Origin: Bacteroidales bacterium
Lineage (GTDB): Bacteria > Bacteroidota > Bacteroidia > Bacteroidales > UBA932
Assembly: GCA_017962235.1 (NCBI GenBank)
Contig: JAGCVS010000013.1
Location: 1-54,417 of the forward strand
Direction of reading: 5' to 3'
Length of the DNA: 54,417 nucleotides
The translations under genes were made by a program, and so were the position numbers. Shown here piece by piece: positions 17,079 through 25,341 of this stretch. Each line of letters begins with the position of its first letter. The first letter of the stretch is position 1. The notes under the pieces were generated by a model. That model saw nothing but the letters and a program-made list of their open reading frames with translations. It was not told where the DNA came from and did no database searches.

Positions 17079-18101
17079 CTAAAAGAGTCCTTCTGTGGTC
17101 TCGTCTTCTACGAGGCCGATTTCAATGGGAATGTAGAATATGCGTTCTTTGAGGGCGTCGCGCACGGCGGGGTGGCGGCGGATGCGCTGGGCGTCCTTCT
17201 CGGTTGTGAGGATGATGGCCTGAGGCCGCTTGCGGGCGAACTTCTCTATCTGACGGATGTCGTGCGCGCTGAAGGCGTGATGGTCGCCGAACTCGATATG
17301 ATAGTGACGCGGGTAGCGCGCCCCCACGTGCATGCGAAGCTGGTCGCTGCCGGCGATGCCGGTGAAAAGTATCGCCTCCTTGGAGTAGAGGTAGCGCCGG
17401 TTGCCCTGCTCGAACACCGGCTCCGGGTCGAAATACTGAATGGTGGTAAAGAAGACCTTCTGATGCGGGTTGATGCGGTTGGCTTCCACCGCCTGCTGTT
17501 TCTCCCACTCGTTGAGATACGGCGGGCACTTGGTGATGATCACGGTGTCGGCGCGGCGCAGCTGCCCCGGCAGGTCGCGCAGCCGTCCGAACGGCAGCAG
17601 GCTGTCGCGGAATATCGGCCTGTTATAATTGATAAGTGTAATCTGCCGGTCTGGGGTCAGGCGGCGGTACTGCATGCCGTCGTCCAGCAGAATCACCTCC
17701 GGCACGTCGCCAAAGGGCAGGGCCATGAGCATGTTCACGGCGCGCACCCGGTTGCGGTCTACAATCACCTTTATCTGGGGGAACTTGCGCTTGATTTGCA
17801 GCGGCTCGTCGCCCACATCTTCCACGCGGCTGTCGGCCTCTACAAAGCGGCAGGTGCGGGGGTGCTTGCGCCCGTATCCGCGCGAAATCACCGCCACGCG
17901 GCACGCCTGCGAGAGGTATTCGCGTATGAACATCTCCACGTGGGGGGTCTTGCCGGTGCCGCCCACGGTTATGTTGCCAACGGAGATGATGCGCACGTTA
18001 TCGAACTTCACGCTCTTCTTCCACCCTTTGTCCCAGGCGCGGTTGCGCAGCCAAAGGGCCAGTGCATAGGGGAAAGCGAATATGTTGCCGATGGTAGCCA
18101 T
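17079..18101 (-). CDS. lpxK: Tetraacyldisaccharide 4'-kinase
   Basis: Phosphorylates the 4' position of the lipid A disaccharide at the cytoplasmic face of the inner membrane. The protein is 340 residues, with an N-terminal hydrophobic anchor (IFAFPYALALWLRN) and the Walker A loop GNITVGGTGKTPHVE (about residues 42-56). Further motifs are SRGYGRK, DEPLQIKRKFP and LLDDGMQYRRL (about 140-150), and a C-terminal TTEKDAQRI segment. Three bases separate it from dusB upstream. It implies an outer membrane with lipid A. Confidence 0.95.
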   Translation of the reverse strand: MATIGNIFAFPYALALWLRNRAWDKGWKKSVKFDNVRIISVGNITVGGTGKTPHVEMFIREYLSQACRVAVISRGYGRKHPRTCRFVEADSRVEDVGDEPLQIKRKFPQIKVIVDRNRVRAVNMLMALPFGDVPEVILLDDGMQYRRLTPDRQITLINYNRPIFRDSLLPFGRLRDLPGQLRRADTVIITKCPPYLNEWEKQQAVEANRINPHQKVFFTTIQYFDPEPVFEQGNRRYLYSKEAILFTGIAGSDQLRMHVGARYPRHYHIEFGDHHAFSAHDIRQIEKFARKRPQAIILTTEKDAQRIRRHPAVRDALKERIFYIPIEIGLVEDETTEGLF

Positions 18102-18104
18102 GCT

Positions 18105-19079
18105 TTATTGCCAGTGTTCGCCCACGTAGTCGAGGGTCTTGTACAGTTCGTCTATATCGGTCAAAGTTACAAGTTTCATGCGGGTATCCTTGAAATTGTC
18201 CAGACCTTTGAAATAGCAGCTCAGGTGGCGGCGCATCTCAAACACGCCGCGCCGTTCGCCCTTGATCTCTACCGATTTGGCCAGATGGTCCTTGGCCAGC
18301 GCCACCCGTTCCGCCACAGAGAGGGGCGGCAGCTCTTCTCCGGTGTCCAGGTAGTGCCGCATCTCGCGGAATATCCAGGGGTGCCCGAAGCTCGCCCGGC
18401 CAACCATTACCGCGTCCACGCCGTACCGGTCAAAGGCGTTCTTGGCATCCTGCGGGGTGCGGATGTCGCCGTTGCCTATTATGGGGATGTGCATGCGGGG
18501 GTTGTTCTTCACCTCGCCAATCAGGGTCCAGTCAGCCTCTCCCTTGTACATCTGGGCGCGGGTTCGGCCGTGTATGGTGAGGGCGGCGATGCCGGCGTCC
18601 TGCAGCCGTTCTGCCAGCTCCACGATAATCTTGGAGTCGTTGTCCCACCCCAGGCGCGTCTTTACGGTGACGGGGGTGTGCACCGCCTCCACCACGCGGC
18701 GGGTGATCTCCACCATCTTGTCGGGCTCGCGCATCATGCCGCTGCCGGCGCCGCGGCCCGCAATCTTCTTCACGGGGCAACCGAAGTTGATGTCGATGAC
18801 GTCGGGGCGGGCGGCCTCCACCTTTACGGCAGAATCCACCATCGCATCGGGCATATGGCCGTATATCTGTATGCCGATGGGGTGTTCGTAGTCATAAATG
18901 GTGAATTTTGCGAGCGATTTGGGGACGTCGCGCACAAGGGCGTCGCTGGATACAAATTCGGTGTAGACCATGCTCGCGCCGAACTTTTTGCAGATGTAGC
19001 GGAAAGAGGCGTCGGTGACGTCTTCCATGGGCGCCAGAAAGAGGGGACGCGGCCCAAAATCTATTCCTGCGAGCTTCAC
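18105..19079 (-). CDS. dusB: tRNA-dihydrouridine synthase (DusB/NifR3 type)
   Basis: FMN-dependent reduction of uridine to dihydrouridine in tRNA D-loops. The protein is 324 residues, with an N-terminal TIM barrel carrying LAPMEDVTDASFR, INFGCPVKKI (with the catalytic Cys), GSGMMREP, IHGRTRAQMYKG and IGNGDIRTPQDA, and a C-terminal helical domain. The start is GTG at 19079; it gives the normal family N-terminus (VKLAGIDFG read as M). It is first in the dusB-lpxK-DUF456 operon. A possible -7 element, TACTTTAG (reverse strand, 19085-19092), has one mismatch. Confidence 0.95.
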   Translation of the reverse strand: MKLAGIDFGPRPLFLAPMEDVTDASFRYICKKFGASMVYTEFVSSDALVRDVPKSLAKFTIYDYEHPIGIQIYGHMPDAMVDSAVKVEAARPDVIDINFGCPVKKIAGRGAGSGMMREPDKMVEITRRVVEAVHTPVTVKTRLGWDNDSKIIVELAERLQDAGIAALTIHGRTRAQMYKGEADWTLIGEVKNNPRMHIPIIGNGDIRTPQDAKNAFDRYGVDAVMVGRASFGHPWIFREMRHYLDTGEELPPLSVAERVALAKDHLAKSVEIKGERRGVFEMRRHLSCYFKGLDNFKDTRMKLVTLTDIDELYKTLDYVGEHWQ

Positions 19080-19099
19080 GGCGGCTAAAGTAACATATT

Positions 19100-19130
19100 T
19101 TTGCCACTTTGAAAAAATTATCTACCTTTG
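19100..19130 (+). promoter_or_regulatory. Promoter of the rplM-rpsI operon
   Basis: TTTG (19100-19103) and TACCTTTG (19123-19130) are 19 bases apart, a textbook Bacteroidota promoter. The transcript would carry a leader of about 55 bases before the GTG start of rplM. In it, CCCAG/CTGGG (19137-19153) can form a small hairpin that might have an autoregulatory role; that is speculative. Confidence 0.85.
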
Positions 19131-19190
19131 CAGCCCCCCAGACCAAAGCTGGGTCGCAACATTAAGTATTAATCACTAAATCAACAGACT

Positions 19191-19643
19191 GTGGACACAT
19201 TAAGTTACAAAACCAAGTCGGTCAACAAAGAGAACTCCTCCAAAGAGTGGGTTATCATTGATGCTACCGATCAGGTCCTTGGTCGTCTGGCAAGCAGGGT
19301 TGCAATTTTGCTCCGCGGCAAAAACAAACCCAACTTCACGCCCAACGCAGACTGCGGTGACAATGTTATCATTATCAATGCAGACAAGGTGCGTCTCACC
19401 GGCAAGAAGCTTACAGACAAGGTGTACGTACGCCACACCGGTTATCCCGGAGGCCAGCGCTTCACCACTCCCAAGGATTTGTTCTCACGCAAACCGTTGG
19501 CCGTTCTCGAGCACGCCGTTCGCGGAATGCTCCCCCGTACCCGTCTTGGCGAGCAGCAGTTCCATAACCTGCATCTCTATGTAGGCAGCGAGCATCCTCA
19601 CCAGGCGCAGAATCCCAAAACAATCACCCTTAACGAGATTTAA
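19191..19643 (+). CDS. rplM: Ribosomal protein uL13
   Basis: Large-subunit protein of 150 residues. Diagnostic segments are [52 protein letters not shown], the HTGYPGG motif and [15 protein letters not shown]. The start is GTG at 19191; the resulting [10 protein letters not shown] matches Bacteroidota homologues, and no ATG precedes it. rpsI starts 11 bases downstream, the universally conserved pairing. Confidence 0.97.
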   Translation: MDTLSYKTKSVNKENSSKEWVIIDATDQVLGRLASRVAILLRGKNKPNFTPNADCGDNVIIINADKVRLTGKKLTDKVYVRHTGYPGGQRFTTPKDLFSRKPLAVLEHAVRGMLPRTRLGEQQFHNLHLYVGSEHPHQAQNPKTITLNEI

Positions 19644-19654
19644 CAAAACGAAGC

Positions 19655-20044
19655 ATGGAAGTAATTAACGCCCTTGGAAGACGTAAATCAGCAGTTGCTC
19701 GCGTTTATGTTAGCACCGGTAAAGGCAACATTACCATCAACGACCGTCCGATGGACGAGTATTTCAAAGAGGATACTCTCCGCTACATCGTTCGTCAGCC
19801 CCTGGAGGTTACCGATACCCTCGCTTCTTTCGACATCAAGGCCAATCTTGATGGCGGCGGAATCAAAGGTCAGGCAGAGGCACTCCGCCTTGCAATCGCC
19901 CGCGCGCTTTGCAAAGTGGACACCGAGGCCTATCGTCCGGTTCTGAAGTCTAACGGCTTCCTGACCCGCGATGCTCGCGAGGTCGAGAGAAAGAAACCCG
20001 GTCAGCCTGGTGCACGTAAGCGTTTCCAGTTCAGCAAACGTTAA
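19655..20044 (+). CDS. rpsI: Ribosomal protein uS9
   Basis: Small-subunit protein of 129 residues with the start [40 protein letters not shown]-type core ([13 protein letters not shown]), and the basic tail ending RKRFQFSKR, whose last residues contact P-site tRNA. It follows rplM. The 164-base gap after it carries the structured rpsB leader. Confidence 0.97.
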   Translation: MEVINALGRRKSAVARVYVSTGKGNITINDRPMDEYFKEDTLRYIVRQPLEVTDTLASFDIKANLDGGGIKGQAEALRLAIARALCKVDTEAYRPVLKSNGFLTRDAREVERKKPGQPGARKRFQFSKR

Positions 20045-20068
20045 CATTAACACTGATTTACTTACGCA

Positions 20069-20170
20069 CAGCAGCTATTCTAAAATTACGGGACCAATTA
20101 TTTTGCTACCCATAGTTTGTACTGCTGCGGAAAATATGAGAGACCAATACTCATTGCTACTCTCGTATTG
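20069..20170 (+). promoter_or_regulatory. Structured leader of rpsB with two related stem-loops
   Basis: Between rpsI and rpsB there is a gap of 164 bases. Stem-loop A pairs GGG (20090-20092) with CCC (20109-20111) around a 16-base loop beginning ACCAAT and ending TTGCTA. Stem-loop B pairs GAGAG (20138-20142) with CTCTC (20060-like position 20160-20164) around a 17-base loop with the same ACCAAT...TTGCTA ends. CAGCAG (20069-20074) and CTGCTG (20122-20127) enclose the first. Conserved loops with different but complementary stems suggest a structured RNA, perhaps the target for autoregulation by S2. That role is inferred. Confidence 0.6.
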
Positions 20171-20208
20171 ATGAAAAGAGAAAAACAAAACACAAACAAT
20201 TATTAACA

Positions 20209-21045
20209 ATGTCAAGAACAAATTTCCAAGACTTGCTTGATGCAGGTGTTCACTTCGGTCACATGAAGAGAAAATGGAATCCCAAAATGGCTCCGTACAT
20301 CTTTATGGAGAAGAACGGGATCCACATCATAGACCTGCATAAGACTGTAGTTAAAATAGATGAGGCAGCAGCAGCCCTCAAGCAGCTCGCACGCACGGGC
20401 CGCAAGGTGCTCTTTGTTGCTACAAAGAAACAGGCCAAGGATATCGTGGCAGAGAAGGCAGCAGCAGTTGGCATGCCCTACGTAACTGAGCGCTGGGCAG
20501 GCGGTATGCTCACCAACTTCCCCACCATCCGCAAGGCCGTCAAGAAGATGACCTCCATCGACAAGATGAAAGAGGACGGTACTTATGACACTCTCGCTAA
20601 GCGCGAGCGCCTGCAGATAGACCGCCAGAAGGCCAAACTGGAGAAGAACCTCGGTTCTATCAAGGATCTGGCCCGCCTCCCTTCAGCACTGTTCGTTGTG
20701 GATGTCCAGAAAGAGGTTAACGCCGTAAAAGAGGCAAATCGTTTGAACATTCCGGTATTTGCAATGGTTGATACATGTTGCGATCCCACAAACATTGATT
20801 ATGTAATTCCGGCAAACGACGACGCTGCAAAGTCTATCGCTATCGTGATGGACGCAGTTTGCGCAGCAATCGCAGAGGGAACGGCAGAGCGTCAGATGGA
20901 CAAGGACAAAGAGGCAGAAGAGAAGAGCGAAGGCGAGGCTGAGGCACCTGCAAAGAAGGTACGCCCCCGTCGCGCTGCACGCAAAGAGGCTGAGCCCGCA
21001 GCAGAGAAACCCGCTGAGGCTCCCGCAGAGACTCCTGCAGAGTAA
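20209..21045 (+). CDS. rpsB: Ribosomal protein uS2
   Basis: Small-subunit protein of 278 residues. Family motifs are LLDAGVHFGHMKRKWNPKM (near the N-terminus), FVATKKQAKDIV, ERWAGGMLTNFPTI, and the PVFAMVDTCCDPTNIDYVIPANDDA block. The last 50 residues or so are a glutamate/alanine/proline/lysine-rich tail (EEKSEGEAEAPAKK, then repeated PAE units). Such a tail is common in Bacteroidota S2 and probably unstructured. Codon use favours GCA, GAG and GTT. tsf follows after 26 bases. Confidence 0.97.
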   Translation: MSRTNFQDLLDAGVHFGHMKRKWNPKMAPYIFMEKNGIHIIDLHKTVVKIDEAAAALKQLARTGRKVLFVATKKQAKDIVAEKAAAVGMPYVTERWAGGMLTNFPTIRKAVKKMTSIDKMKEDGTYDTLAKRERLQIDRQKAKLEKNLGSIKDLARLPSALFVVDVQKEVNAVKEANRLNIPVFAMVDTCCDPTNIDYVIPANDDAAKSIAIVMDAVCAAIAEGTAERQMDKDKEAEEKSEGEAEAPAKKVRPRRAARKEAEPAAEKPAEAPAETPAE

Positions 21046-21071
21046 TTATTAACCGTCAAAAACTTTCAGAG

Positions 21072-22067
21072 ATGGAAATTAAAGCAGTAGATGTTGCAAA
21101 GTTGCGCAAAATGACCGGTGCCGGCATGATGGACTGCAAGAAGGCTCTCGTAGAGGCTGAAGGCGACTTTAACCGCGCACAGGAAATCATCCGCGAGAAG
21201 GGCAAGCTGGTTGCAGCTAAGCGCGCCGACCGCGAGACCAACGAGGGTGCCGTGATTGCACGCATCACCCCCGACAACAAGACCGCCATCCTGGTGGCTC
21301 TTGGCTGCGAGACCGACTTCGTATCGGCTACCGCAGAGTTCAAGGCTCTTGCAGAGGCTGTGGCTGATGCAGCTATGGCAGCTCTCCCTGAAGATAAGGC
21401 AACTCTTGAGGCAGCTCCCATGCCCAACGGCCAGACCGTTGCTGAGTTCATCACAGAGCAGGCTGCAAAGTGCGGCGAGAAGCACCAGATTGCTTACTAC
21501 GCAAAGATGAATGCAGAGTTCATTGGCTCTTACATCCACTTTACCCGCAAAGACGGCGCTATAGTAGGTTTCAACAAGGAGGTTCCCGCAGACCTGGCAA
21601 AGCACATCGCAATGCAGGTGACTTCCATGAAGCCCGTTGCTGTTGATGAGGCAAGCGTTCCCGAGAACGTGGTTAAGCAGGAGCTTGAGGTCGCTGTTGA
21701 GAAGACCAAGGAAGAGCAGGTTCGCAAGGCTGTGGACAACGCTCTCAAGAAAGCAGGTATCAACCCTGCACACTGCGACAGCGAAGACCACATCTCTTCC
21801 AACACCGCCAAGGGTTGGCTCACCGAGGCACAGGCTGCACAGGCACGCGAGATTATCGCTACCGTTGGCGCAAGCGCAGCAGCAAGCCTCAACGAGGGTA
21901 TGATCCAGAACATCGCCAAGGGCCGTCTGGCCAAGTTCTTCAAAGAGCAGACCCTGGAGAACCAGGAGTTTGTAATGGAGGGCAAGGTGAGCGTTAAAGA
22001 TCATATCAAGAGCGTTGACGCTGCAGCCAAGGTTACCGGTTTCTGCCGTTTCTCCCTGAGCGACTAA
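21072..22067 (+). CDS. tsf: Elongation factor Ts
   Basis: Guanine nucleotide exchange factor for EF-Tu. The protein is 331 residues. The N-terminal UBA-like domain contains AVDVAKLRKMTGAGMMDCKKAL, followed by the conserved CETDFVSAT motif (about residues 79-87) that contacts EF-Tu, and two core subdomains. It forms the usual rpsB-tsf pair. A strong terminator follows 24 bases after the stop. Confidence 0.97.
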   Translation: MEIKAVDVAKLRKMTGAGMMDCKKALVEAEGDFNRAQEIIREKGKLVAAKRADRETNEGAVIARITPDNKTAILVALGCETDFVSATAEFKALAEAVADAAMAALPEDKATLEAAPMPNGQTVAEFITEQAAKCGEKHQIAYYAKMNAEFIGSYIHFTRKDGAIVGFNKEVPADLAKHIAMQVTSMKPVAVDEASVPENVVKQELEVAVEKTKEEQVRKAVDNALKKAGINPAHCDSEDHISSNTAKGWLTEAQAAQAREIIATVGASAAASLNEGMIQNIAKGRLAKFFKEQTLENQEFVMEGKVSVKDHIKSVDAAAKVTGFCRFSLSD

Positions 22068-22090
22068 GCGGAACGGGTAATTTTTCAAAA

Positions 22091-22127
22091 ATAAAAGACT
22101 GGCCTTGGTGCCGGTCTTTTATTTTTT
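22091..22127 (+). terminator. Rho-independent terminator after tsf
   Basis: The left arm AAAAGACTGGC pairs with GCCGGTCTTTT around a short loop and is followed by ATTTTTT. It closes the rpsB-tsf unit immediately before the GH2 gene's -7 box. Confidence 0.88.
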
Positions 22128-22128
22128 G

Positions 22129-22157
22129 TACCTTTATCGGACTAATTAAAACCGATA
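22129..22157 (+). promoter_or_regulatory. -7 box and inverted repeat upstream of the GH2 gene
   Basis: TACCTTTA (22129-22136) differs from TAnnTTTG at one base. The inverted repeat TATCGG (22135-22140) and CCGATA (22152-22157) runs from the box to the A of the start codon. A site for a regulator is possible but not shown. Confidence 0.45.
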
Positions 22158-23965
22158 TGAAAAGATTCCTGATGGCACTTGCAATCGTTTCGATTGCAGC
22201 CTCTTGCACAGACCAGAAACAGACAGTTGAATGGCAGCCCGCAGGGGAGCACATCCTCACCCAGTGGGCAGCGGACATAGATGCGGCTAACCCTCTGCCG
22301 GAATATCCCCGGCCGCAGATGGTGAGAAAAGAGTGGATGAACCTGAACGGACTCTGGGACTATACCACAGCCCTTTCTTCCGGCAAGATTCTGGTTCCGT
22401 TCCCGCTGGAGAGCGCCCTGAGCGGCGTGTGCGGCAAGGTGGGGGAGGATTCGCTGCTGGTTTACGCCCGCAAGTTCGACATCCCCGCCAAGTATCTCAA
22501 GGGGCGCGTGATTCTGAACTGCGGCGCAGTTGATTGCTACGGCACCATCCGCATCAACGGAGAGGTGGCTGCGGAGCATGCGGGCGGCTACACCTCCTTC
22601 AGCGCCGATATTACCGAGTTCCTGCATCAGGGAGAGAACGAGATACAGGTGGCCGTGATAGACCGCACCGACACCGACTTCAATGCGGTGGGCAAGCAGC
22701 GCGTGAACGCCAGCGGCATCTGGTACACCTCCGTGACCGGCATCTGGCAGACCATCTGGCTGGAGCCGGTGCCTGAGAATTACATAGAGAAGCTGCGCAT
22801 CACCCCCTATCTGGACCTGGGCACCCTCACCGTGAATGCCGCCTGCTCCGGCGCCGGCACCGTTGAGGTCAAGGTTCTGGACGGCGGCCGCACCGTTGCC
22901 ACAGGCAGCGGCAAGGCGGGCGAAGACATCAACATAAAGATAGAGAATCCCCACCTCTGGAGCCCCGACGACCCGTTCCTCTACGATTTGAAGGTGGCTC
23001 TGAAGGCCAGCGGCAAGAAGGTGGACGAGGTTAAGAGCTATGCTGCCATGCGCAAGGTTTCTGCCTGCCGCGACAACGACGGCACGCTGCGCATAGCCCT
23101 GAACGACAAGCCGGTATTCTGCTTTGGCCCCCTGGACCAGGGTTGGTGGCCCGACGGCCTTTACACCGCCCCCACAGACGAGGCGCTGGAGTTTGACGTG
23201 CGCCGCACCAAAGAGCTTGGCTACAACACCATCCGCAAACACGTGAAGGTGGAGCCGGAGCGCTGGTATTACCACTGCGACCGTCTGGGCGTGATGGTTT
23301 GGCAGGATATGCCCAACGGCGACAACACCACCAGCCCCAAGTGGGACGGCCAGGACGATTTCATGCCGGTGCCCGAACCCGAACCGCGCCGCGGAGAGGA
23401 GAGCCAGGCACAGTACTGGAAAGACTGGAGCGCTGAGATGGACCAGCTGCACAACCACCCCTGCATCATAGTCTGGGTGCCTTTCAACGAAGCTTGGGGC
23501 CAGTTCAATACCATGGAGGTGGCTACCCGCACCAAGCTGATGGATCCGACCCGTCTGGTGAATCCCGCCAGCGGCGGCAACCTGTACCCCTGCGGCGACA
23601 TCGTGGATTTCCACAACTATTCTGAGAATCCGCTGCCCCGCAGCCTCCCGCACAAGGATTATGTGGTGGTTGTGGGCGAATTCGGCGGCCTTGGTCTGCG
23701 CGTCCCGGAACATACCTGGGTGAACGACGGCTGGGGTTACCGTGAGCTTGGCGACAGCGACGCCCTTACAGACAAGTATATCTCTTATGTAGAGAGGATT
23801 ATCGCCAACGTGAAGGCCATGGACATCTCCGGCGCAATCTACACCCAGACCACAGACTGCGAGACGGAGCTGAACGGTTTTTACACCTACGACCGTGCTG
23901 TGTTCAAGTTCGATGAGAAACGCTTCACGGAAATCAACAACAAACTGAGCCATATTTTTGATTAA
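22157..23965 (+). CDS. Glycoside hydrolase family 2 lipoprotein
   Basis: Retaining glycosidase of 602 residues, beta-galactosidase/beta-glucuronidase superfamily; the exact sugar cannot be read from the sequence. A lipoprotein signal ends in lipobox IAASC (about residues 13-17). The order is a sugar-binding beta-sandwich (about 55-215), an immunoglobulin-like domain (about 215-315) and a TIM barrel (about 320-600). The acid/base is E445 in PFNEAWG and the nucleophile is E508 in VVGEFGG. GNDTD-like and QDMPNGDNT loops near the active site also fit the family. It has its own promoter and terminator. The barrel belongs to the group often annotated simply as glycoside hydrolase family 2. Confidence 0.9.
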   Translation: MKRFLMALAIVSIAASCTDQKQTVEWQPAGEHILTQWAADIDAANPLPEYPRPQMVRKEWMNLNGLWDYTTALSSGKILVPFPLESALSGVCGKVGEDSLLVYARKFDIPAKYLKGRVILNCGAVDCYGTIRINGEVAAEHAGGYTSFSADITEFLHQGENEIQVAVIDRTDTDFNAVGKQRVNASGIWYTSVTGIWQTIWLEPVPENYIEKLRITPYLDLGTLTVNAACSGAGTVEVKVLDGGRTVATGSGKAGEDINIKIENPHLWSPDDPFLYDLKVALKASGKKVDEVKSYAAMRKVSACRDNDGTLRIALNDKPVFCFGPLDQGWWPDGLYTAPTDEALEFDVRRTKELGYNTIRKHVKVEPERWYYHCDRLGVMVWQDMPNGDNTTSPKWDGQDDFMPVPEPEPRRGEESQAQYWKDWSAEMDQLHNHPCIIVWVPFNEAWGQFNTMEVATRTKLMDPTRLVNPASGGNLYPCGDIVDFHNYSENPLPRSLPHKDYVVVVGEFGGLGLRVPEHTWVNDGWGYRELGDSDALTDKYISYVERIIANVKAMDISGAIYTQTTDCETELNGFYTYDRAVFKFDEKRFTEINNKLSHIFD

Positions 23966-23973
23966 ACGGCACT

Positions 23974-23998
23974 TACACGCGCGCGTGGCGTGTTTTTT
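23974..23998 (+). terminator. Terminator after the GH2 gene
   Basis: ACACGC (23975-23980) pairs with GCGTGT (23988-23993) around GCGCGTG, with the T-run at 23993-23998. It lies about 9 bases after the GH2 stop. Confidence 0.7.
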
Positions 23999-24005
23999 GT
24001 AGGGT

Positions 24006-24034
24006 TATAGCGTTTTTTATCTTTAAACGCTATA
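24006..24034 (+). promoter_or_regulatory. Palindrome spanning the -7 box and start codon of the RND operon
   Basis: TATAGCGTTT (24006-24015) and AAACGCTATA (24025-24034) are perfect 10-base inverted arms around a 9-base centre. The likely -7 box TATCTTTA (24018-24025) lies in the centre, and the last arm base is the A of the ATG. TTTG at about 23996-23999 could serve as -33. This is a good candidate operator for an efflux-pump repressor, although no regulator gene is adjacent. Confidence 0.6.
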
Positions 24035-25338
24035 TGAAAATCAAAATACAGAAGGTGGCAGTGTGCGCATGCATAGCAGTTGCAGCGTCGCTCGCCGCCT
24101 TCACTGTTTCTGCCCAGGAGAGCCTGTCGCTGTCGCTGCAGCAGGCCATGGACATGGCTGTGGAGCGCAATAACACGCTGGCCAACGCAGCCCTGGACGT
24201 CCGTGTGGCAAAGGCCAACAAGTGGGCCGCGATTGCGGCGATGCTGCCCCAGATAAACGGCAGCGGCGATTATTCCAACTTCATGGGATATGAGATGGAC
24301 CTGCGCGGCATGACCATCGCCATGCCTCCGTACATCACCCTGGGCCTTCGCACCAGCATGACGCTGAACCCCGCTATGATTGTGAATGCGCAGATAAGCG
24401 ACATCTCCGGCAAGATGTCTGACATCACGCTGCAGCAGAGCGAGCAGGAAATCACCAATCAGGTGAAGACGCTCTATCTCTCCGCGCTGGTGTCGGAAGA
24501 GGTGCTGGAGCTGCTGGGGCGCAACCTGGACTGCCTTCACCGCCTGTATGATATGACCATGACATCGGTGAACGTGGGTGCCAGCGAGCAGACCGCAGCA
24601 GACCAGATAGCGGTGCAGGTGGCGCAGCTGGAGAACAGCATTGCCAGCAGCAAGCGCACCATGGAGATGACATACAACTCGCTGCGCCTGTTGCTGGACG
24701 TGGATGTCGCCACTGAAATCGCCCTCACCGATTCGCTGGACAAGCTGATGGCCACAGACGATTATCTGGACCTGCTCAGCGAAGATTTTGACATGGAGCG
24801 CAACTACACCTGGCAGCTGATGCAGAAGAACACTGAGCTGAGCAAGAAGCAGCTGGACGCCACAATTATGTCGGGCCTCCCCAGCCTCACGGCATATCAT
24901 CAGTACAGCTACAAGGAGTATCTGAGCAAGGATGCCAACGTGATGAACATGACGCCGCCCAACATGATTGGCGCGACGTTGTCGGTGCCCCTTTTCACCT
25001 CGCTGCAGCAGACCAAGAAGGTGGAGGCGGCGCGTCTGGCATACGACAAGCAGAAGAACACGATGCACGACACCGAGCAATCGCTCAAGGTGCAGCACCG
25101 CCAGCTGTGCTACAACCTGAGCACGGCATATGACACCTACAACACCCAGAGGCAGAACATGGATGTGACGCAGAGGGTATTTGACAACATCTCCAAACGT
25201 TACGAGCAGGGGTATTCCTCTGCCATGGACCTCACCACTTCCGGCACCACGCTCATCAACGCGCAGAGCGCCTATGTGCAGTCCATCATGGAGTTCCTGA
25301 ACGCCCGCATCGCCCTTGAAAAACTTTTGAATAAATAA
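24034..25338 (+). CDS. TolC-family outer membrane channel protein
   Basis: Outer-membrane exit duct of a tripartite RND pump. It has 434 residues with a signal peptide (about 1-28, ending VSAQ) and two repeats of the outer membrane efflux protein family, predicted as long coiled-coil helices with beta-barrel strands. Typical pieces are LSLQQAMDMAVERNNTLANA at the start of the mature protein and the KRYEQGYSSAMDLTTSGTTLINAQ segment near the end. It is the first gene of the operon, with the adaptor following 3 bases later. The start cannot be moved far downstream without losing the signal peptide. Confidence 0.93.
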   Translation: MKIKIQKVAVCACIAVAASLAAFTVSAQESLSLSLQQAMDMAVERNNTLANAALDVRVAKANKWAAIAAMLPQINGSGDYSNFMGYEMDLRGMTIAMPPYITLGLRTSMTLNPAMIVNAQISDISGKMSDITLQQSEQEITNQVKTLYLSALVSEEVLELLGRNLDCLHRLYDMTMTSVNVGASEQTAADQIAVQVAQLENSIASSKRTMEMTYNSLRLLLDVDVATEIALTDSLDKLMATDDYLDLLSEDFDMERNYTWQLMQKNTELSKKQLDATIMSGLPSLTAYHQYSYKEYLSKDANVMNMTPPNMIGATLSVPLFTSLQQTKKVEAARLAYDKQKNTMHDTEQSLKVQHRQLCYNLSTAYDTYNTQRQNMDVTQRVFDNISKRYEQGYSSAMDLTTSGTTLINAQSAYVQSIMEFLNARIALEKLLNK

Positions 25339-25341
25339 GAA

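Noticed and set aside
17172-19088. A 638-codon forward open frame across lpxK and dusB
   Set aside because: It is opposite two clear reverse-strand enzymes and shows no domain of its own.
22142-23953. A 603-codon reverse open frame opposite the GH2 gene
   Set aside because: It mirrors the GH2 gene, whose catalytic glutamates are in place.
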